Below are positions 44,676-54,480 of a DNA stretch of 64,000 nucleotides, piece by piece. A model generated the notes under the pieces. The model did not search any database, was not told the DNA's origin, and worked only from the letters and a program-made list of their open reading frames with translations. Position 1 is the stretch's first letter, and each line of letters opens with the position of its first letter. The DNA is taken from the NCBI GenBank assembly GCA_002724555.1, contig PBOZ01000069.1, forward strand, positions 1 to 64,000, given 5' to 3'. Origin of the DNA: Rickettsiales bacterium (GTDB taxonomy: Bacteria > Pseudomonadota > Alphaproteobacteria > UBA8366). The translations under genes were made by a program, and so were the position numbers.

Positions 44676-44690
44676 TGGCATGCGGTTCGC
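44676..44690 (+). promoter_or_regulatory. Candidate sigma-54 promoter of the flgI operon
   Basis: TGGCATGCGGTTCGC has GG and GC 10 nt apart, with GC 44 bp upstream of the preferred flgI ATG. It shares TGGCATG with the flgB and flgF sites. The surrounding gap has no other clear promoter. Confidence 0.65.
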
Positions 44691-44734
44691 AGTAATCGTT
44701 ATGGAAAATTCCTTTGGCGGGAGAAATGGTGGAG

Positions 44735-45886
44735 ATGAAGAACTCAGCTAACCATCTCAAAACAATAACTCCGCTCCGACGCATTATATTTGCATTCGGG
44801 TTGATCGCGGCTGTGCTGACGTGGACAAACGCAGCCTTCGCGCAATCCCGTATAAAAGATATCGTCGACATTGAAGGCGTTCGTGAAAATATTCTCATCG
44901 GGTATGGCTTAGTCGTCGGTTTGAATGGCACTGGCGACACCCTTGCAAGTAACGTGTTCACCAAGCAAAGCTTGATCGGCATGTTGGAGCGGCTCGGTGT
45001 CAATGCCAATGACAATGCGCTCGATGCCAAGAACGTTGCTGCTGTTATGGTTACAGCACAACTTCCTGCATTTGCCCGCCAGGGTGTTAAAATCGACGTT
45101 TCTGTCTCCGCCCTCGGTAATTCCAGTAGTCTCCTTGGCGGAACCCTATTAGTCACGCCGATGCTCGGCGCTGATGGTGAAGTCTATGCAGTCGCGCAAG
45201 GTACGCTTGCGGTCGGTGGCTTCAGCGCTGCCGGCCAGGCGGAAACTATAGTTAAAGGGGTTCCAACAAGCGGACGCATTCCAAACGGTGCGATCGTAGA
45301 ACGAGAACTGCCGTTCCAATTAGGCGATTTAAAACGCGTTCGCTTATCATTGCGTAACCCAGATTTCACAACGGCACGCCGTATTTCACGTGCGATTAAC
45401 GCGTTTGTTGGCGTCAAAACCGCTAAAGCATCTGATAACGCAACTGTAATTCTTGACATTCCCAAGACCTATAAAGGAGAGCTTGTGGAACTCCTAACGG
45501 ATATCGAGCAACTCCAAGTTCAACCGGACCAAATAGCCAAGGTGATAATCGACGAACAATCCGGCGTGATTGTTATGGGGGAGAATGTACGGATCAGCAC
45601 TGTAGCAATTGCGCAAGGCAACTTGACCATACGTATCACCGAATCTCAACAAGTCTCACAACCAGCTCCTTTCTCAAACACCGGAACGACTGAAACTGTA
45701 AACCGAACCGCGGTTGAAGTCGAAGAAGGTGACGATCGCAAGTTTGCCGTTTTGCCGAACGGTGTGACGTTACAGGAATTGGTTAACGGTCTAAATGCGC
45801 TCGGAATTGGTCCCCGCGACATGATCACCATCCTTCAAGCGGTCAAAGCATCAGGCGCTATGCAAGCCGACATCGAGGTGCTGTGA
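44735..45886 (+). CDS. flgI: Flagellar P-ring protein FlgI
   Basis: A periplasmic P-ring subunit. The signal peptide is ITPLRRIIFAFGLIAAVLTW...AAFA, then SRIKDIVDIEGVRENILIGYGLVVGLNGTGD, the family's N-terminal signature. Later parts include SALGNSSSLLGGTLLVTPM and a C-terminal LPNGVTLQELVNGLNALGIGPRDMITILQAVKASGAMQAD. The tracked start at 44714 is TTG; the ATG at 44735 (MKNSANHLK) gives a normal signal peptide, with 44726 as an alternative. It overlaps the next gene by 4 nt. Confidence 0.96.
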   Translation: MKNSANHLKTITPLRRIIFAFGLIAAVLTWTNAAFAQSRIKDIVDIEGVRENILIGYGLVVGLNGTGDTLASNVFTKQSLIGMLERLGVNANDNALDAKNVAAVMVTAQLPAFARQGVKIDVSVSALGNSSSLLGGTLLVTPMLGADGEVYAVAQGTLAVGGFSAAGQAETIVKGVPTSGRIPNGAIVERELPFQLGDLKRVRLSLRNPDFTTARRISRAINAFVGVKTAKASDNATVILDIPKTYKGELVELLTDIEQLQVQPDQIAKVIIDEQSGVIVMGENVRISTVAIAQGNLTIRITESQQVSQPAPFSNTGTTETVNRTAVEVEEGDDRKFAVLPNGVTLQELVNGLNALGIGPRDMITILQAVKASGAMQADIEVL

Positions 45887-46230
45887 TGCTGGACAGCAGT
45901 GCATTGGTTGATCAGGCCCTAACAGGTTATCAAGCTTCTCAGCAGCCTGCAGGGGGAAAAACTACCGACAAAACTACAAAAAAAATGAGCCTGGAGCAGA
46001 TCAAAGCGGTCGCGCAGGATTTCGAAGCCTTCTTCGTCTCTATGATGATGGAATCGATGATGTCCGGTATCAAGACAGATGGTCCTTTTGGCGGGGGCCA
46101 AGGCGAGAAAGTCTTCCGCTCTATCATGGTACAGGAATATGGCAAAGAAGTGGTCAAACAGGGCGGCTTTGGGTTTGCCGATGCGGTTCAGCAACAGCTG
46201 CTGAAATTGCAAGAAGTGCACGGAGAATAG
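45883..46230 (+). CDS. flgJ: Rod-binding protein (FlgJ N-domain / CheL type)
   Basis: A 115-residue protein corresponding to the rod-binding half of FlgJ only; there is no muramidase domain, as usual in alphaproteobacteria (CheL). The conserved part is SLEQIKAVAQDFEAFFVSMMMESMM followed by GGGQGEKVFRSIMVQEYGKEVVKQGGFGFADAV. It caps the growing rod. Its ATG overlaps the flgI stop (ATGATG...TGA), so translation is coupled. Confidence 0.92.
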   Translation: MMLDSSALVDQALTGYQASQQPAGGKTTDKTTKKMSLEQIKAVAQDFEAFFVSMMMESMMSGIKTDGPFGGGQGEKVFRSIMVQEYGKEVVKQGGFGFADAVQQQLLKLQEVHGE

Positions 46231-46234
46231 GAAC

Positions 46235-46678
46235 ATGGATCCAACAGCACGCGCACATGAATTGATAGATGTCACCGAATCGCTCACCACGCTCATCGAT
46301 CAAGAAAACGAGCTATTAGGAGAATTACGGGTAAAGGAAATCGGTGCCCTTCAGCAAGAGAAAACCTCGCTTTCGGGCCTCTACGAACTCCGTATGCGGG
46401 AAGCCACACAAGACAACGGGGTATTCGACAACATCGCCCCTGAAACACGAGCGCGTCTGCGCCATGCGAGCGAAGCCTTTGATCGGTCAGCAAAACGTAA
46501 CGCGAACGTCCTTCGCGCCGCGCTCGAAATGAACACACGAATGGTTCACAAAATCGCAAACTTAGCTACTAGACAGGAGACGCGCCCCAATGGCTATGGC
46601 GCTACCGGCACCACCCCATACCCAACCCGTCGGGCAAAAATATCGGTCACGCCTATGACCTTAGACAAGCAATTATGA
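46235..46678 (+). CDS. FlgN-like flagellar export chaperone
   Basis: A 147-residue, mostly helical protein (HELIDVTESLTTLIDQENELLGELRVKEIGALQQEKTSL) in the position and size range of FlgN, the export chaperone for the hook-filament junction proteins FlgK and FlgL, which are the next two genes. The C-terminal 30 residues are basic and Thr/Pro-rich. Primary sequence similarity in this family is low, so the call rests on helical pattern and context. Confidence 0.75.
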   Translation: MDPTARAHELIDVTESLTTLIDQENELLGELRVKEIGALQQEKTSLSGLYELRMREATQDNGVFDNIAPETRARLRHASEAFDRSAKRNANVLRAALEMNTRMVHKIANLATRQETRPNGYGATGTTPYPTRRAKISVTPMTLDKQL

Positions 46679-46688
46679 GTGATTTGAG

Positions 46689-48800
46689 ATGACACTAACC
46701 CTCGCACTCAGAACAGCGCTGAGCGGGCTCTCGGCAACACAGACTGCCCTTCAGGCCGCGTCAAGCAACATCACGAACGTCAATACCGAGGGGTATTCGC
46801 GGAAGGATGTAACCTTCTCTACAAACAACCTAGATGGCACGGGCGCCGGCGTTAATGTCGCGACGGTCGATCGAGTAGTGGATGAGTTTCTCATCCGTGA
46901 AATTCGTGACCAGCAGGCTATTATCGGAAACTTAGATGTTCGCGAGAAATTCTTGGGTCAACTTGAGGCATTATTCGCCTCTCCCGACAATAATCGCAGC
47001 ATCACCAGTGGCTTAGATGCAGTACGCGATGCGTTAGAAGCCTTCTCTGTCACACCAGAATCATCGGCAACGGCATTTAACGCCGTCAATGAACTACGGA
47101 AGATGGTTCTTCAGATTCAAGAACTGAGCAACAATATCCAGGATCTACGATTGCGAGCCGATCAGGATATTAGTCGCACGGCGACAAAAATTAACAACGA
47201 ACTAAATATTATTCACGATCTCAACACGCGGGTCGCCAGGTCAGAAAGTTTAAACCAACCAAGTGGTGAAGAACGCGACGAGCGAGACCGCGCTGTAAAA
47301 CGACTATCCCAAACCATGGACCTTCGGGTCATTGAAGATTCGAATAGTTTATTAACGATCCTAACTAAATCCGGTCGGAACCTGCTTAGCGGCTCAGTCG
47401 TAGAAACAGCGAGCCATGTGTCGGCCGTGCAGATGAGCGCCAGCCTATCGTATTTAGAACCAGCTGATGCAGGATATCCTGGCGGTATTGGCGGTATTTT
47501 CCTAGGCACGCCGGATACAGCGAATGGAACAAATGACATTACTGCAGAGATCACAACAGGCAAATTGAAAGGTCTAGTGGATTTGCGCGATGGTATACTG
47601 CCGAATATCCAGGCCGAACTTGATACGCTTATCCATAAACTTACCGTACAACTAAATGAACAGCATAACTCGGGTTCCGCCTCACCACCCCCAAACACGT
47701 TGAATGGCTCTCAAACATTTGCCACCGGTGATTTAGTCTCAGGAACTGGCGCCGTGGATATCGTGGTTATAAACCGAACAACTGGCGCTGTTGTTGAGAC
47801 GTTAAACATTGCTAACCTAGGTTCAACCGCTGTCGATACCGCTGGTGAGGTCGCGACGACAATCAATGGTATGACAAACGCAAGTGCATCTTTTGATAGT
47901 AATGGAAAATTGGTTATTACCGCAGATAATACCGCCAACGGAATTGCTATCGCGAACAGAAACAGCTCGTATACCGTCGTTCAAGGGGAGACACGAAGTT
48001 TTTCACATTTCTTCGGCTTGAATGACCTTATCGTTCAAGAAAGCGATTCAAGCGACTACAATTCCTATGCAGCATCACAAGTCACAAGTAGTACGACGGC
48101 TCTGGGAATAGCCGGCAATCTTACTTTTACCGGAAATTTCACAAATTCTCCACGAACAATAGCCTATACGGCTGGCCAATCTCTTGACACGATCGCAGCA
48201 AATATTACTAGCGACACGCATTTGGCGAACGCTAATATCTCTGCGACCGTTGTCAATGACGGGGCGGGGCGCCGGCTCGTGATATCTGATGCAGACGGCA
48301 ATAATTTTACTATTACTGATAGCGGCTCTTTGGTATCACAAATCGGCCTTACAACAGACAATCGATCGCTTTCGGGCCGTTTTCAGGTCAATAGCGAAAT
48401 TGTCAGAGACCCTTCCCGCTTGGCCCATGGTACTGTTAGCACCACCACCGGTGTTTCTCCGGGCGATGCCACAGCTGCAACTAATATGGCAGGTGTCTTA
48501 GGCTCATCCCAAACATTTGGATCATCTGGTGGTATATCAGGCGTTACAACGACATTTGCCGATTATTCCGCTCAAATGCTCGGGCTTCAAGCTGCACAAA
48601 CAAATGATGCGCGGGTGGAACTCGAATTTACGACACAGTTCACTGAGACGCTCGAGTTTCGTGCCTCGGCGGTCTCCGGCGTGAATTTGGACGAAGAACT
48701 GGCAAACCTCGTCGTCCTGGAACAATCATTTAATGCCGCCGCCCGCATCATCACAACAGCATCTGACATGTTGCAAGAATTGATGGACGCGGTCAGATAG
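46689..48800 (+). CDS. flgK: Flagellar hook-associated protein 1, FlgK
   Basis: A 703-residue hook-filament junction protein. The N-terminal signature is LRTALSGLSATQTALQAASSNITNVNTEGYSRKDV. The C-terminal helical end is SAVSGVNLDEELANLVVLEQSFNAAARIITTASDMLQELMDAV, both typical. The middle, with repeated Asn/Thr-rich beta segments (INGMTNASASFDSNGKLVITADN and GNLTFTGNFTNSPRTIAYTAGQSLDTIAANI), is surface-exposed and longer than in enterics. Confidence 0.95.
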   Translation: MTLTLALRTALSGLSATQTALQAASSNITNVNTEGYSRKDVTFSTNNLDGTGAGVNVATVDRVVDEFLIREIRDQQAIIGNLDVREKFLGQLEALFASPDNNRSITSGLDAVRDALEAFSVTPESSATAFNAVNELRKMVLQIQELSNNIQDLRLRADQDISRTATKINNELNIIHDLNTRVARSESLNQPSGEERDERDRAVKRLSQTMDLRVIEDSNSLLTILTKSGRNLLSGSVVETASHVSAVQMSASLSYLEPADAGYPGGIGGIFLGTPDTANGTNDITAEITTGKLKGLVDLRDGILPNIQAELDTLIHKLTVQLNEQHNSGSASPPPNTLNGSQTFATGDLVSGTGAVDIVVINRTTGAVVETLNIANLGSTAVDTAGEVATTINGMTNASASFDSNGKLVITADNTANGIAIANRNSSYTVVQGETRSFSHFFGLNDLIVQESDSSDYNSYAASQVTSSTTALGIAGNLTFTGNFTNSPRTIAYTAGQSLDTIAANITSDTHLANANISATVVNDGAGRRLVISDADGNNFTITDSGSLVSQIGLTTDNRSLSGRFQVNSEIVRDPSRLAHGTVSTTTGVSPGDATAATNMAGVLGSSQTFGSSGGISGVTTTFADYSAQMLGLQAAQTNDARVELEFTTQFTETLEFRASAVSGVNLDEELANLVVLEQSFNAAARIITTASDMLQELMDAVR

Positions 48801-48811
48801 GGAATTAAAAA

Positions 48812-49786
48812 ATGGTCACAATTCGGGCTGCCACCCTCGCACAACATCAAATGATAAAAAGCAGTACGTTGCGGACACAAGGCAACATTAACGAGCTGCA
48901 AGTTCAGGTCGCTTCTGGCAAAAAAGCACAAGCTTTCTCTGGCATTGCCGACGATGCGACTCGTCTGGTGAATCTGAAGAGTGAGCTAGCCCAAACTGAA
49001 CAGTTTCTCCAAAACATTACCATAACAGAGAAACGCCTCGATCTTATGGCACTTGCGCTGGACCAACTTGAAGATATCGCGCGTAAAGCGCGCACCGACA
49101 TCGCGACGGCTTTCAACGGCAGCCAAGCCGACGATAAAAAACTTGCGTCCCTCATGCAATTTAATCTCGACCAGGTCGTCGAGATTTTAAATATTGAAGA
49201 TGACAGCCGCTTCCTATTTGCAGGCGGCCAGGTTAATAATCGGCCCGTTGATTTAAACAACGGTATTTACACAACCCCGGTAATTACTGGCCCGCCAAAT
49301 CCGACATTCAGCCAAGCGACTGATACGGGTTACTACGGTGGCGACGCAACAATCCAGTCGACACGTATCGATGACAATTTTAATGTTTCATATGGTGTTG
49401 TTGCAACGGAACCGGCCTTTGAGAAACTCATTAGAACCCTTGATAACGTATCCAATGTAACCTTCACGGATCCGATTACTGATAACGAGCGAACATTTCT
49501 AACTGCGGCTATCGCCGAACTAACAGAGCTAATAGACGACAACGGTGTGGACAATACGCTCGCGGAGCTAAGGGCCGATCTCGGCCTTGACCAGAACGCG
49601 CTTGAAAGCATCAAAGGCAAACACATAAATTTTTTGAAATTTGCACAAGACTCGATTGCCAAAATTGAGAATATTGACGTGGCGGAAGCAGTCACATTAT
49701 TACATTTCGAGCAAATTCAATTAGAAGCCTCTTTCACGACAATTGCGCGATTACAAACGCTCTCGCTATCAAATTTCTTGAGATAG
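48812..49786 (+). CDS. flgL: Flagellar hook-associated protein 3, FlgL
   Basis: A 324-residue flagellin-like junction protein. The N-terminal helix reads LAQHQMIKSSTLRTQGNINELQVQVASGKKAQAFSGIADDATRLVNL, and the C-terminal helix is VAEAVTLLHFEQIQLEASFTTIARLQTLSLSNFL, both with the flagellin superfamily pattern. The central domain contains ILNIEDDSRFLFAGGQ, the FlgL mark. It lies 11 bp after flgK and is followed after about 60 bp by a TPR glycosyltransferase on the same strand. Confidence 0.94.
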   Translation: MVTIRAATLAQHQMIKSSTLRTQGNINELQVQVASGKKAQAFSGIADDATRLVNLKSELAQTEQFLQNITITEKRLDLMALALDQLEDIARKARTDIATAFNGSQADDKKLASLMQFNLDQVVEILNIEDDSRFLFAGGQVNNRPVDLNNGIYTTPVITGPPNPTFSQATDTGYYGGDATIQSTRIDDNFNVSYGVVATEPAFEKLIRTLDNVSNVTFTDPITDNERTFLTAAIAELTELIDDNGVDNTLAELRADLGLDQNALESIKGKHINFLKFAQDSIAKIENIDVAEAVTLLHFEQIQLEASFTTIARLQTLSLSNFLR

Positions 49787-49847
49787 CCATTCAATTGTAT
49801 AACGTGGATTGACAGCGCCGCTATCAATCCCGGATAAACCTTCGAGT

Positions 49848-51638
49848 ATGAACCCTAAAAAATACGAGTTATCCGAAAAACTTGTCGGATCGCTGGGGGA
49901 TGTTCTCGCCAGCGCACAAACAGCATACAATGCGGGTGATTGCGAACGTGCGGAAAAGATATTACAACAAGTTTTAGAGTTGCACCCTCAAATCAGCGCC
50001 GCCTGGAAGTTACGCGGGCTTAACGCATTCAAACAGGGTCATCTTACGGAATCGAGTAACTACCTGCATCAATCGCTCAGCCTGGCACCTGATGATGCAG
50101 GCACATTATTCTATCTCGCTAATGCTTCTTTGAGAGATTTGGACTGTGCGCAAGCAATTCGACTCTACGAGCGCAGCATTGATTTAAAGCCTGACGTCCC
50201 AGAAGCACACAACAATCTGTCCACCGCCTTGCGCCTTGCCGGACGTCCTTCAGATGCCGTTGTAGCTGCCCGACAGGCCACCCAACTCAAACAAAGTTAC
50301 GGCGAAGCTAAAAATAATCTCGGTCTCGCCTTCTGCGATTTGAGACGGTACCCGGAAGCTATTAATTGCTTCGAAAAAGCGATTGAAATTAATCCGAATA
50401 ATTTGGAGGCACTCAATAATTTAGGGGTTGCCCTCGATGCTAAAGGCGAAATGGAGAAGTCTCTTATAGTTTTCGAACGTGCTCTTACTCTCTCTCCCCA
50501 AAACGTCGATGCGAAAATAAATCTAGGAAACGTATTCAGAAAAATTGGTCAACTAGATGATGCTGCCGCACTATTTTCTGAAGTACTTGACGAAAACCCA
50601 GCGGACTTGCGCGCACAGGCAAATCTCGGCCTGGTCTTACTCAACAAAAACAAACCAGCGGATGCCATCGTACGCTATAAGAAAGCCCTCGCGCATACAC
50701 CCAACAGCCCAGATATTCAGATGAGCCTTGGTATTGCACAATTGTTATTGGGAGACTTCGAAGCCGGCTGGCAGAATTACGAAGCTCGATGGCTCGCGCC
50801 ATCATTTGCGATCAAGCGACGAAGTTTTAATAGCCAACTTTGGACCGGACAACCACTCAAGGGAAAATCAATCCTTGTGTACGCGGAGCAGGGTTTCGGC
50901 GATACTATTCAGTTTGTCCCCTATGCCCCAATCATTGCAAAACAAGCGAGCGAAGTCATACTCGAATGCCAGAGGGACCTTTTGCGTATTTGTTCGAATT
51001 TGGAAGGCGTGTCTGAAGTAATTGCCCGCGGAGAATTTTTGCCGGAAACAGACTTTCATATTCCCTTAATGAGCCTGCCCCATCAAATGGGTACAAGGCT
51101 AGAGAACTTGCCGCTTGCAGAGCGCTATCTAACCCCCTCGATTTCTGCCACTCAACGTTTCCATGACCAACTAGAATCAACTAAAACATCCATTGGCTTA
51201 GTTTGGAGCGGCAACCCGGAACGCCAAGATGATAGAATGCGCAGCTGTCCACCGGAAGCGTTGATCCCATTACTTGGTTTAGACAGTTACGAGTTTGTTA
51301 GCCTTCAAGTTGGGACCTCAGCGGGAGACCTTCCCTCAGACATATTAGACTTTGGCGCAGAGTGCCGTGATTTTGCCGACACGGCCGCCGCCATTGAAGC
51401 GCTAGATCTCATTATTACCGTCGATACTGCAACAGCGCATCTCGCGGGGGCACTCTCAAAAGATGTTTGGGTAATGCTCGGTCATCACGCTGATTGGCGT
51501 TATTTAATGAACCGGACGGACTCGCCTTGGTATCCATCAATGCGATTGTATCGCCAACAAAAAATTGGCGATTGGGAAGGTGTCGTTGGGGAAATTTTGG
51601 ATGATCTAAACTCTGGTATTAGGATTGCTCGCACTTGA
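49848..51638 (+). CDS. TPR protein with GT9-like glycosyltransferase domain
   Basis: About 596 residues from the ATG at 49848 (the track starts at a TTG, 49809). The N-terminal 300 residues are at least seven TPR units (AINCFEKAIEINPNNLEALNNLGVAL and similar). The C-terminal part resembles heptosyltransferase-like (GT9-fold) domains: SILVYAEQGFGDTIQFVPY, SIGLVWSGNPERQDDR, and ALDLIITVDTATAHLAGALSKDVWVML near the end, followed by SPWYPSMRLYRQ. It probably glycosylates a protein bound by the TPRs. Position right after flgL and TTGA overlap with a second TPR glycosyltransferase suggest flagellin or FlgK/L modification (inference). Confidence 0.85.
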   Translation: MNPKKYELSEKLVGSLGDVLASAQTAYNAGDCERAEKILQQVLELHPQISAAWKLRGLNAFKQGHLTESSNYLHQSLSLAPDDAGTLFYLANASLRDLDCAQAIRLYERSIDLKPDVPEAHNNLSTALRLAGRPSDAVVAARQATQLKQSYGEAKNNLGLAFCDLRRYPEAINCFEKAIEINPNNLEALNNLGVALDAKGEMEKSLIVFERALTLSPQNVDAKINLGNVFRKIGQLDDAAALFSEVLDENPADLRAQANLGLVLLNKNKPADAIVRYKKALAHTPNSPDIQMSLGIAQLLLGDFEAGWQNYEARWLAPSFAIKRRSFNSQLWTGQPLKGKSILVYAEQGFGDTIQFVPYAPIIAKQASEVILECQRDLLRICSNLEGVSEVIARGEFLPETDFHIPLMSLPHQMGTRLENLPLAERYLTPSISATQRFHDQLESTKTSIGLVWSGNPERQDDRMRSCPPEALIPLLGLDSYEFVSLQVGTSAGDLPSDILDFGAECRDFADTAAAIEALDLIITVDTATAHLAGALSKDVWVMLGHHADWRYLMNRTDSPWYPSMRLYRQQKIGDWEGVVGEILDDLNSGIRIART

Positions 51639-53459
51639 ATAAAGATTTGCAAACTGACCATCAGTCCGATCCGCTTGAATTACTGCAAACAGCGTCCGAA
51701 CTGGCTGAGAGCGAGCGATGGGAAGACGTGTTGTCTTTTTGCGAAAAAGTACTCGAGACGGATCAGGGCATCGACTTGGCCGCTTATCTGGCAGGAATTG
51801 CTTGCGCTAAACTCAAAAGGCCAAATGAGGCAGTCCGCTATCTTACGGCAGTAATTTCTGTCGATGAACACGATGCCTCTAGGCTCTCAATACTGATTAG
51901 CCTTTTGCACGATATCGGTAAAACTGCCGACGCAATTCCCTATCTAGAACGTCATATTGAGTTGTCGCCCAACATCGATAACCTAAACCAACTTGCCGCC
52001 ATTTATGCCCGCAACGGACGCCTTAGTGAGGCGATCAATACATTCCGAAAGTCCTTAAGACTGGCGCCAGAGAACAATGTAGCAAGCGCAGGCCTTTACC
52101 CCCTTCTCCGTATTACATGCGACTGGGGTGATGCCCTCGATACATTGTCTAAACAAATCGATACGCTCAACAAAAATGCAATATCGCGCGGGGAGATGGC
52201 TCCAGAACCACCGTTCGACAACGTTCACCGTTGCGAAGATGAAAAGATGAACTTTGCGATCGCTCATTCATGGAGCCAATCACTGATCAACAGTGTCGGA
52301 GATGTGCCTGCGTTTACAAGAACATCAAAATCAAAGAAAACGGACGTTATCAAAATCGGTTACCTAAGCGCAGACTTTCATGATCATGCAACCGCCCACT
52401 TGATGCGAGGCGTTTTTCAAGCGCATGATAAAGGCGGTTTTCAGGTTTTCGCTTATTCATACGGCCCCAATGATCGCAGTGATTATCGGTCTGATATCCG
52501 TGCTGCCTGCAGCGAATTTGTCGATATTACTAAACTTACAGATCAAGAAGCCGCCACAAGGATATTCAACGATAAAATTGATATTCTCGTCGATTTAAAG
52601 GGGTATACTCGCCGCAATCGATTAGCCATTTGCGCCATGCGGCCAGCGCCTATTCAAGTCACCTATTTGGGCTATCCGGGTACAAGCGGCGCTTCATTTT
52701 TTGATTATGCGGTTACCGACGCCACAGTTACACCTGTGGATTCGCATAAATATTATCAAGAAAACCTGGTCATTCTACAAAACTCATATCAGTGCAACGA
52801 TAATAGACAAGAAGTACCTATAAAACCTTTAAACAATAATTTAAATAATTTTGATTTTATATTTTGTTCTTTTAATAACCCAATAAAGATAGAAAAATCG
52901 TTTTTTGAAATATGGTTGAATATAATTTCCTCCATACCAAATTCGTGCTTATGGTTACTTAAAAATAACGATGCTGCCGAATATAATCTTCGAAAATTCG
53001 CCAATAAATTTGGCATGGAGAAACGCCTAGTATTTTCCGAAATGTTGCCTCGTCAGCAACATCTTAGACGTGTGGCATATGCCGACCTAGCGCTAGATAC
53101 ACGTTATTATAATGGACACACCACAACTAGCGATGCGCTATGGGCAGGCGTGCCCGTTGTAACTCTAGAGGGAAGACACTTTGCCTCTCGTGTTTCTGCG
53201 AGCCTGCTCAGAGCAATGGGTCTTCCAGAATTAATAACGTCAACAACTAATGAATATAAAACTCGTATCATCGAACTGGCCACCAATACAAAAAAACGCG
53301 AGACGATCCAAAAAAAAAATTAATGAAAATCGGCTCAATACACCGCTTTTTGACACGATAAAATCCACACGTGAACTGGAGGCAGCATACAATGAAATGT
53401 ATCGCCGCCACTGCGCAGATGAACCACCAAGACTGCTAGAACTTTCGAAACTTGGTTGA
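51635..53459 (+). CDS. TPR SPINDLY/O-GlcNAc-transferase-like protein (GT41), frame broken at an A10 run
   Basis: A short TPR region (about 1-150) is followed by a full GT41 catalytic domain: IKIGYLSADFHDHATAHLM, VDLKGYTRRNRLAICAMRPAPIQVTYLGYPGTSG and YNGHTTTSDALWAGVPVVTLEGRHFASRVSASLLRAMG. The annotated ORF ends at 53323, but the usual family C-terminus (RLNTPLFDTIKSTRELEAAYNEMYRR) is in another frame up to 53459. Removing one A from the run at 53310-53319 joins them into 607 residues. The start is TTG overlapping the previous stop. The section near 52.8 kb is markedly AT-rich. Slippage, phase variation, mutation or assembly error are all possible. Confidence 0.85.
53310..53319 (+). repeat. 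A10 homopolymer at the frame break of the GT41 gene
   Basis: Ten consecutive A residues sit at codons CAA AAA AAA AAT just before TAA. With nine As the frame reads ...QKKINENRLNTPLF and continues to a normal C-terminus. Runs of this length are prone to polymerase slippage. Confidence 0.9.
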
Positions 53460-53472
53460 GTTGAAGCTTATC

Positions 53473-53913
53473 TTAGGCAACCACATCGCCACCACCGCTG
53501 ACCCCTCCAATTGGTGGTTGTGGTGGCACAGGTGGCGTATCTCCAGCATCTGGCGGATTCGCCATTAAACCGCTAGCAATATTACGATTTATATCAATTA
53601 GAACTTTTAGTTTGCGGCCCTCAGGAACGGCTAATGCATCTACTGTATGTTTGTCTATAAAGACGCTCAAATTCAAAATATTTTGCTTAATTTCCTCCGG
53701 CAAAGGGTTTTCCGTAGCCGAAACGTCGGACTGAAATATCGTCCAAAGGCGCCAATTAAGTCGCAATGCGGCTCGATAAGCCGAGATGTCCTCCATATTG
53801 TCCTGAGCATCCGCTAATGCCCGAGCCGTCTCCATCAGAGCCCGCGCTTCAGTCTGGCGAGCACCAGCCCCCAATTTTTGCGAGGAGCGATAGGGATCAC
53901 TGCTCGCTGACAT
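53473..53913 (-). CDS. flaF: Flagellin synthesis regulator FlaF
   Basis: A 146-residue protein of the FlaF family: TEARALMETARALADAQ, YRAALRLNWRLWTIFQSDVS, LPEEIKQNILNLSVFIDKHTVDAL and LKVLIDINRNIASGL are the family's conserved segments. FlaF is needed for flagellin production and export and works against FlbT. The C-terminal tail is Pro/Gly-rich (DTPPVPPQPPIGGVSGGG). It overlaps flbT by 17 nt. Confidence 0.93.
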   Translation of the reverse strand: MSASSDPYRSSQKLGAGARQTEARALMETARALADAQDNMEDISAYRAALRLNWRLWTIFQSDVSATENPLPEEIKQNILNLSVFIDKHTVDALAVPEGRKLKVLIDINRNIASGLMANPPDAGDTPPVPPQPPIGGVSGGGDVVA

Positions 53914-54292
53914 GCGTTAGCACCTCTTCTTCATATTGCATCAACTTTTTACAGTCCTTCATTGCGCTATAAAGGTTACCTTCAATAACTTTTCGTCCAA
54001 TATCAAGTAAAATTGGTGTCGAACTTGGTACTGCTTCAATGAAAGAACCCACTAACTCATTAAATTTACCTTGATGGTGACGTTCCCTATCTGGAAACAT
54101 GTACATCAATTGCACAGCAAAATAAATTCTTTTTGCCGGACTATCTGCCCCCTCTTCAGTCATTATATCGCGTTCTCGCAACACACTAGCTTTATTCTGA
54201 AGAACGAGTTCGGTCTTTTCACCACCATTCAGAACAACCGCCTGATTTATTATTACTTTTTCACCAGGCTTCAGTATTAATTTAAGAGGCAT
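53897..54292 (-). CDS. flbT: Flagellin mRNA regulator FlbT
   Basis: A 131-residue FlbT-family protein: MPLKLILKPGEKVIINQAVVLNGGEKTELVLQNKASVLRE is the characteristic N-terminal beta region, followed by AKRIYFAVQLMYMFPDRERHHQGKFNELVGSFIEAVPSS. FlbT binds the 5' leader of flagellin mRNA and limits its translation or stability until the hook is complete. Both flagellin genes upstream have predicted leaders of about 100 nt, which fits. It lies downstream of the flagellin terminator, so it should have its own promoter. Confidence 0.94.
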   Translation of the reverse strand: MPLKLILKPGEKVIINQAVVLNGGEKTELVLQNKASVLRERDIMTEEGADSPAKRIYFAVQLMYMFPDRERHHQGKFNELVGSFIEAVPSSTPILLDIGRKVIEGNLYSAMKDCKKLMQYEEEVLTHVSEQ

Positions 54293-54424
54293 TTCACACC
54301 GTCGCGCAGAATATTTGTGGGTTAAAATAACAGAGGACTACGGCCCATTAAATGAACTCTTCAATTTACTCTTTAAAATAAACAGTAATATTTCAGGATA
54401 GTCAATGAATACTTGTTACTACTA

Positions 54425-54455
54425 ATTAAAAAGGCGGGGGCCAAAGCCCCCGCCT
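54425..54455 (-). terminator. Rho-independent terminator of the first flagellin gene
   Basis: On the minus strand AGGCGGGGGC and GCCCCCGCCT form a 10-bp stem with a TTTG loop, followed by TTTTTAATTAG. It lies 26 nt after the flagellin stop. Confidence 0.93.
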
Positions 54456-54480
54456 GGGTTCCAACGAACCCAAATGGGTA

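Noticed and set aside
44650-45156. 168-codon minus-strand ORF across the flgI start
   Set aside because: Antisense shadow of flgI; it also runs over the sigma-54 site.
47213-47698. 161-codon minus-strand ORF inside flgK
   Set aside because: Shadow of flgK in a region of biased codon use; no support for expression.
53250-53459. 69-codon ORF as an independent small gene
   Set aside because: Its C-terminal 45 residues are the missing end of the GT41 protein; it is not a separate gene.
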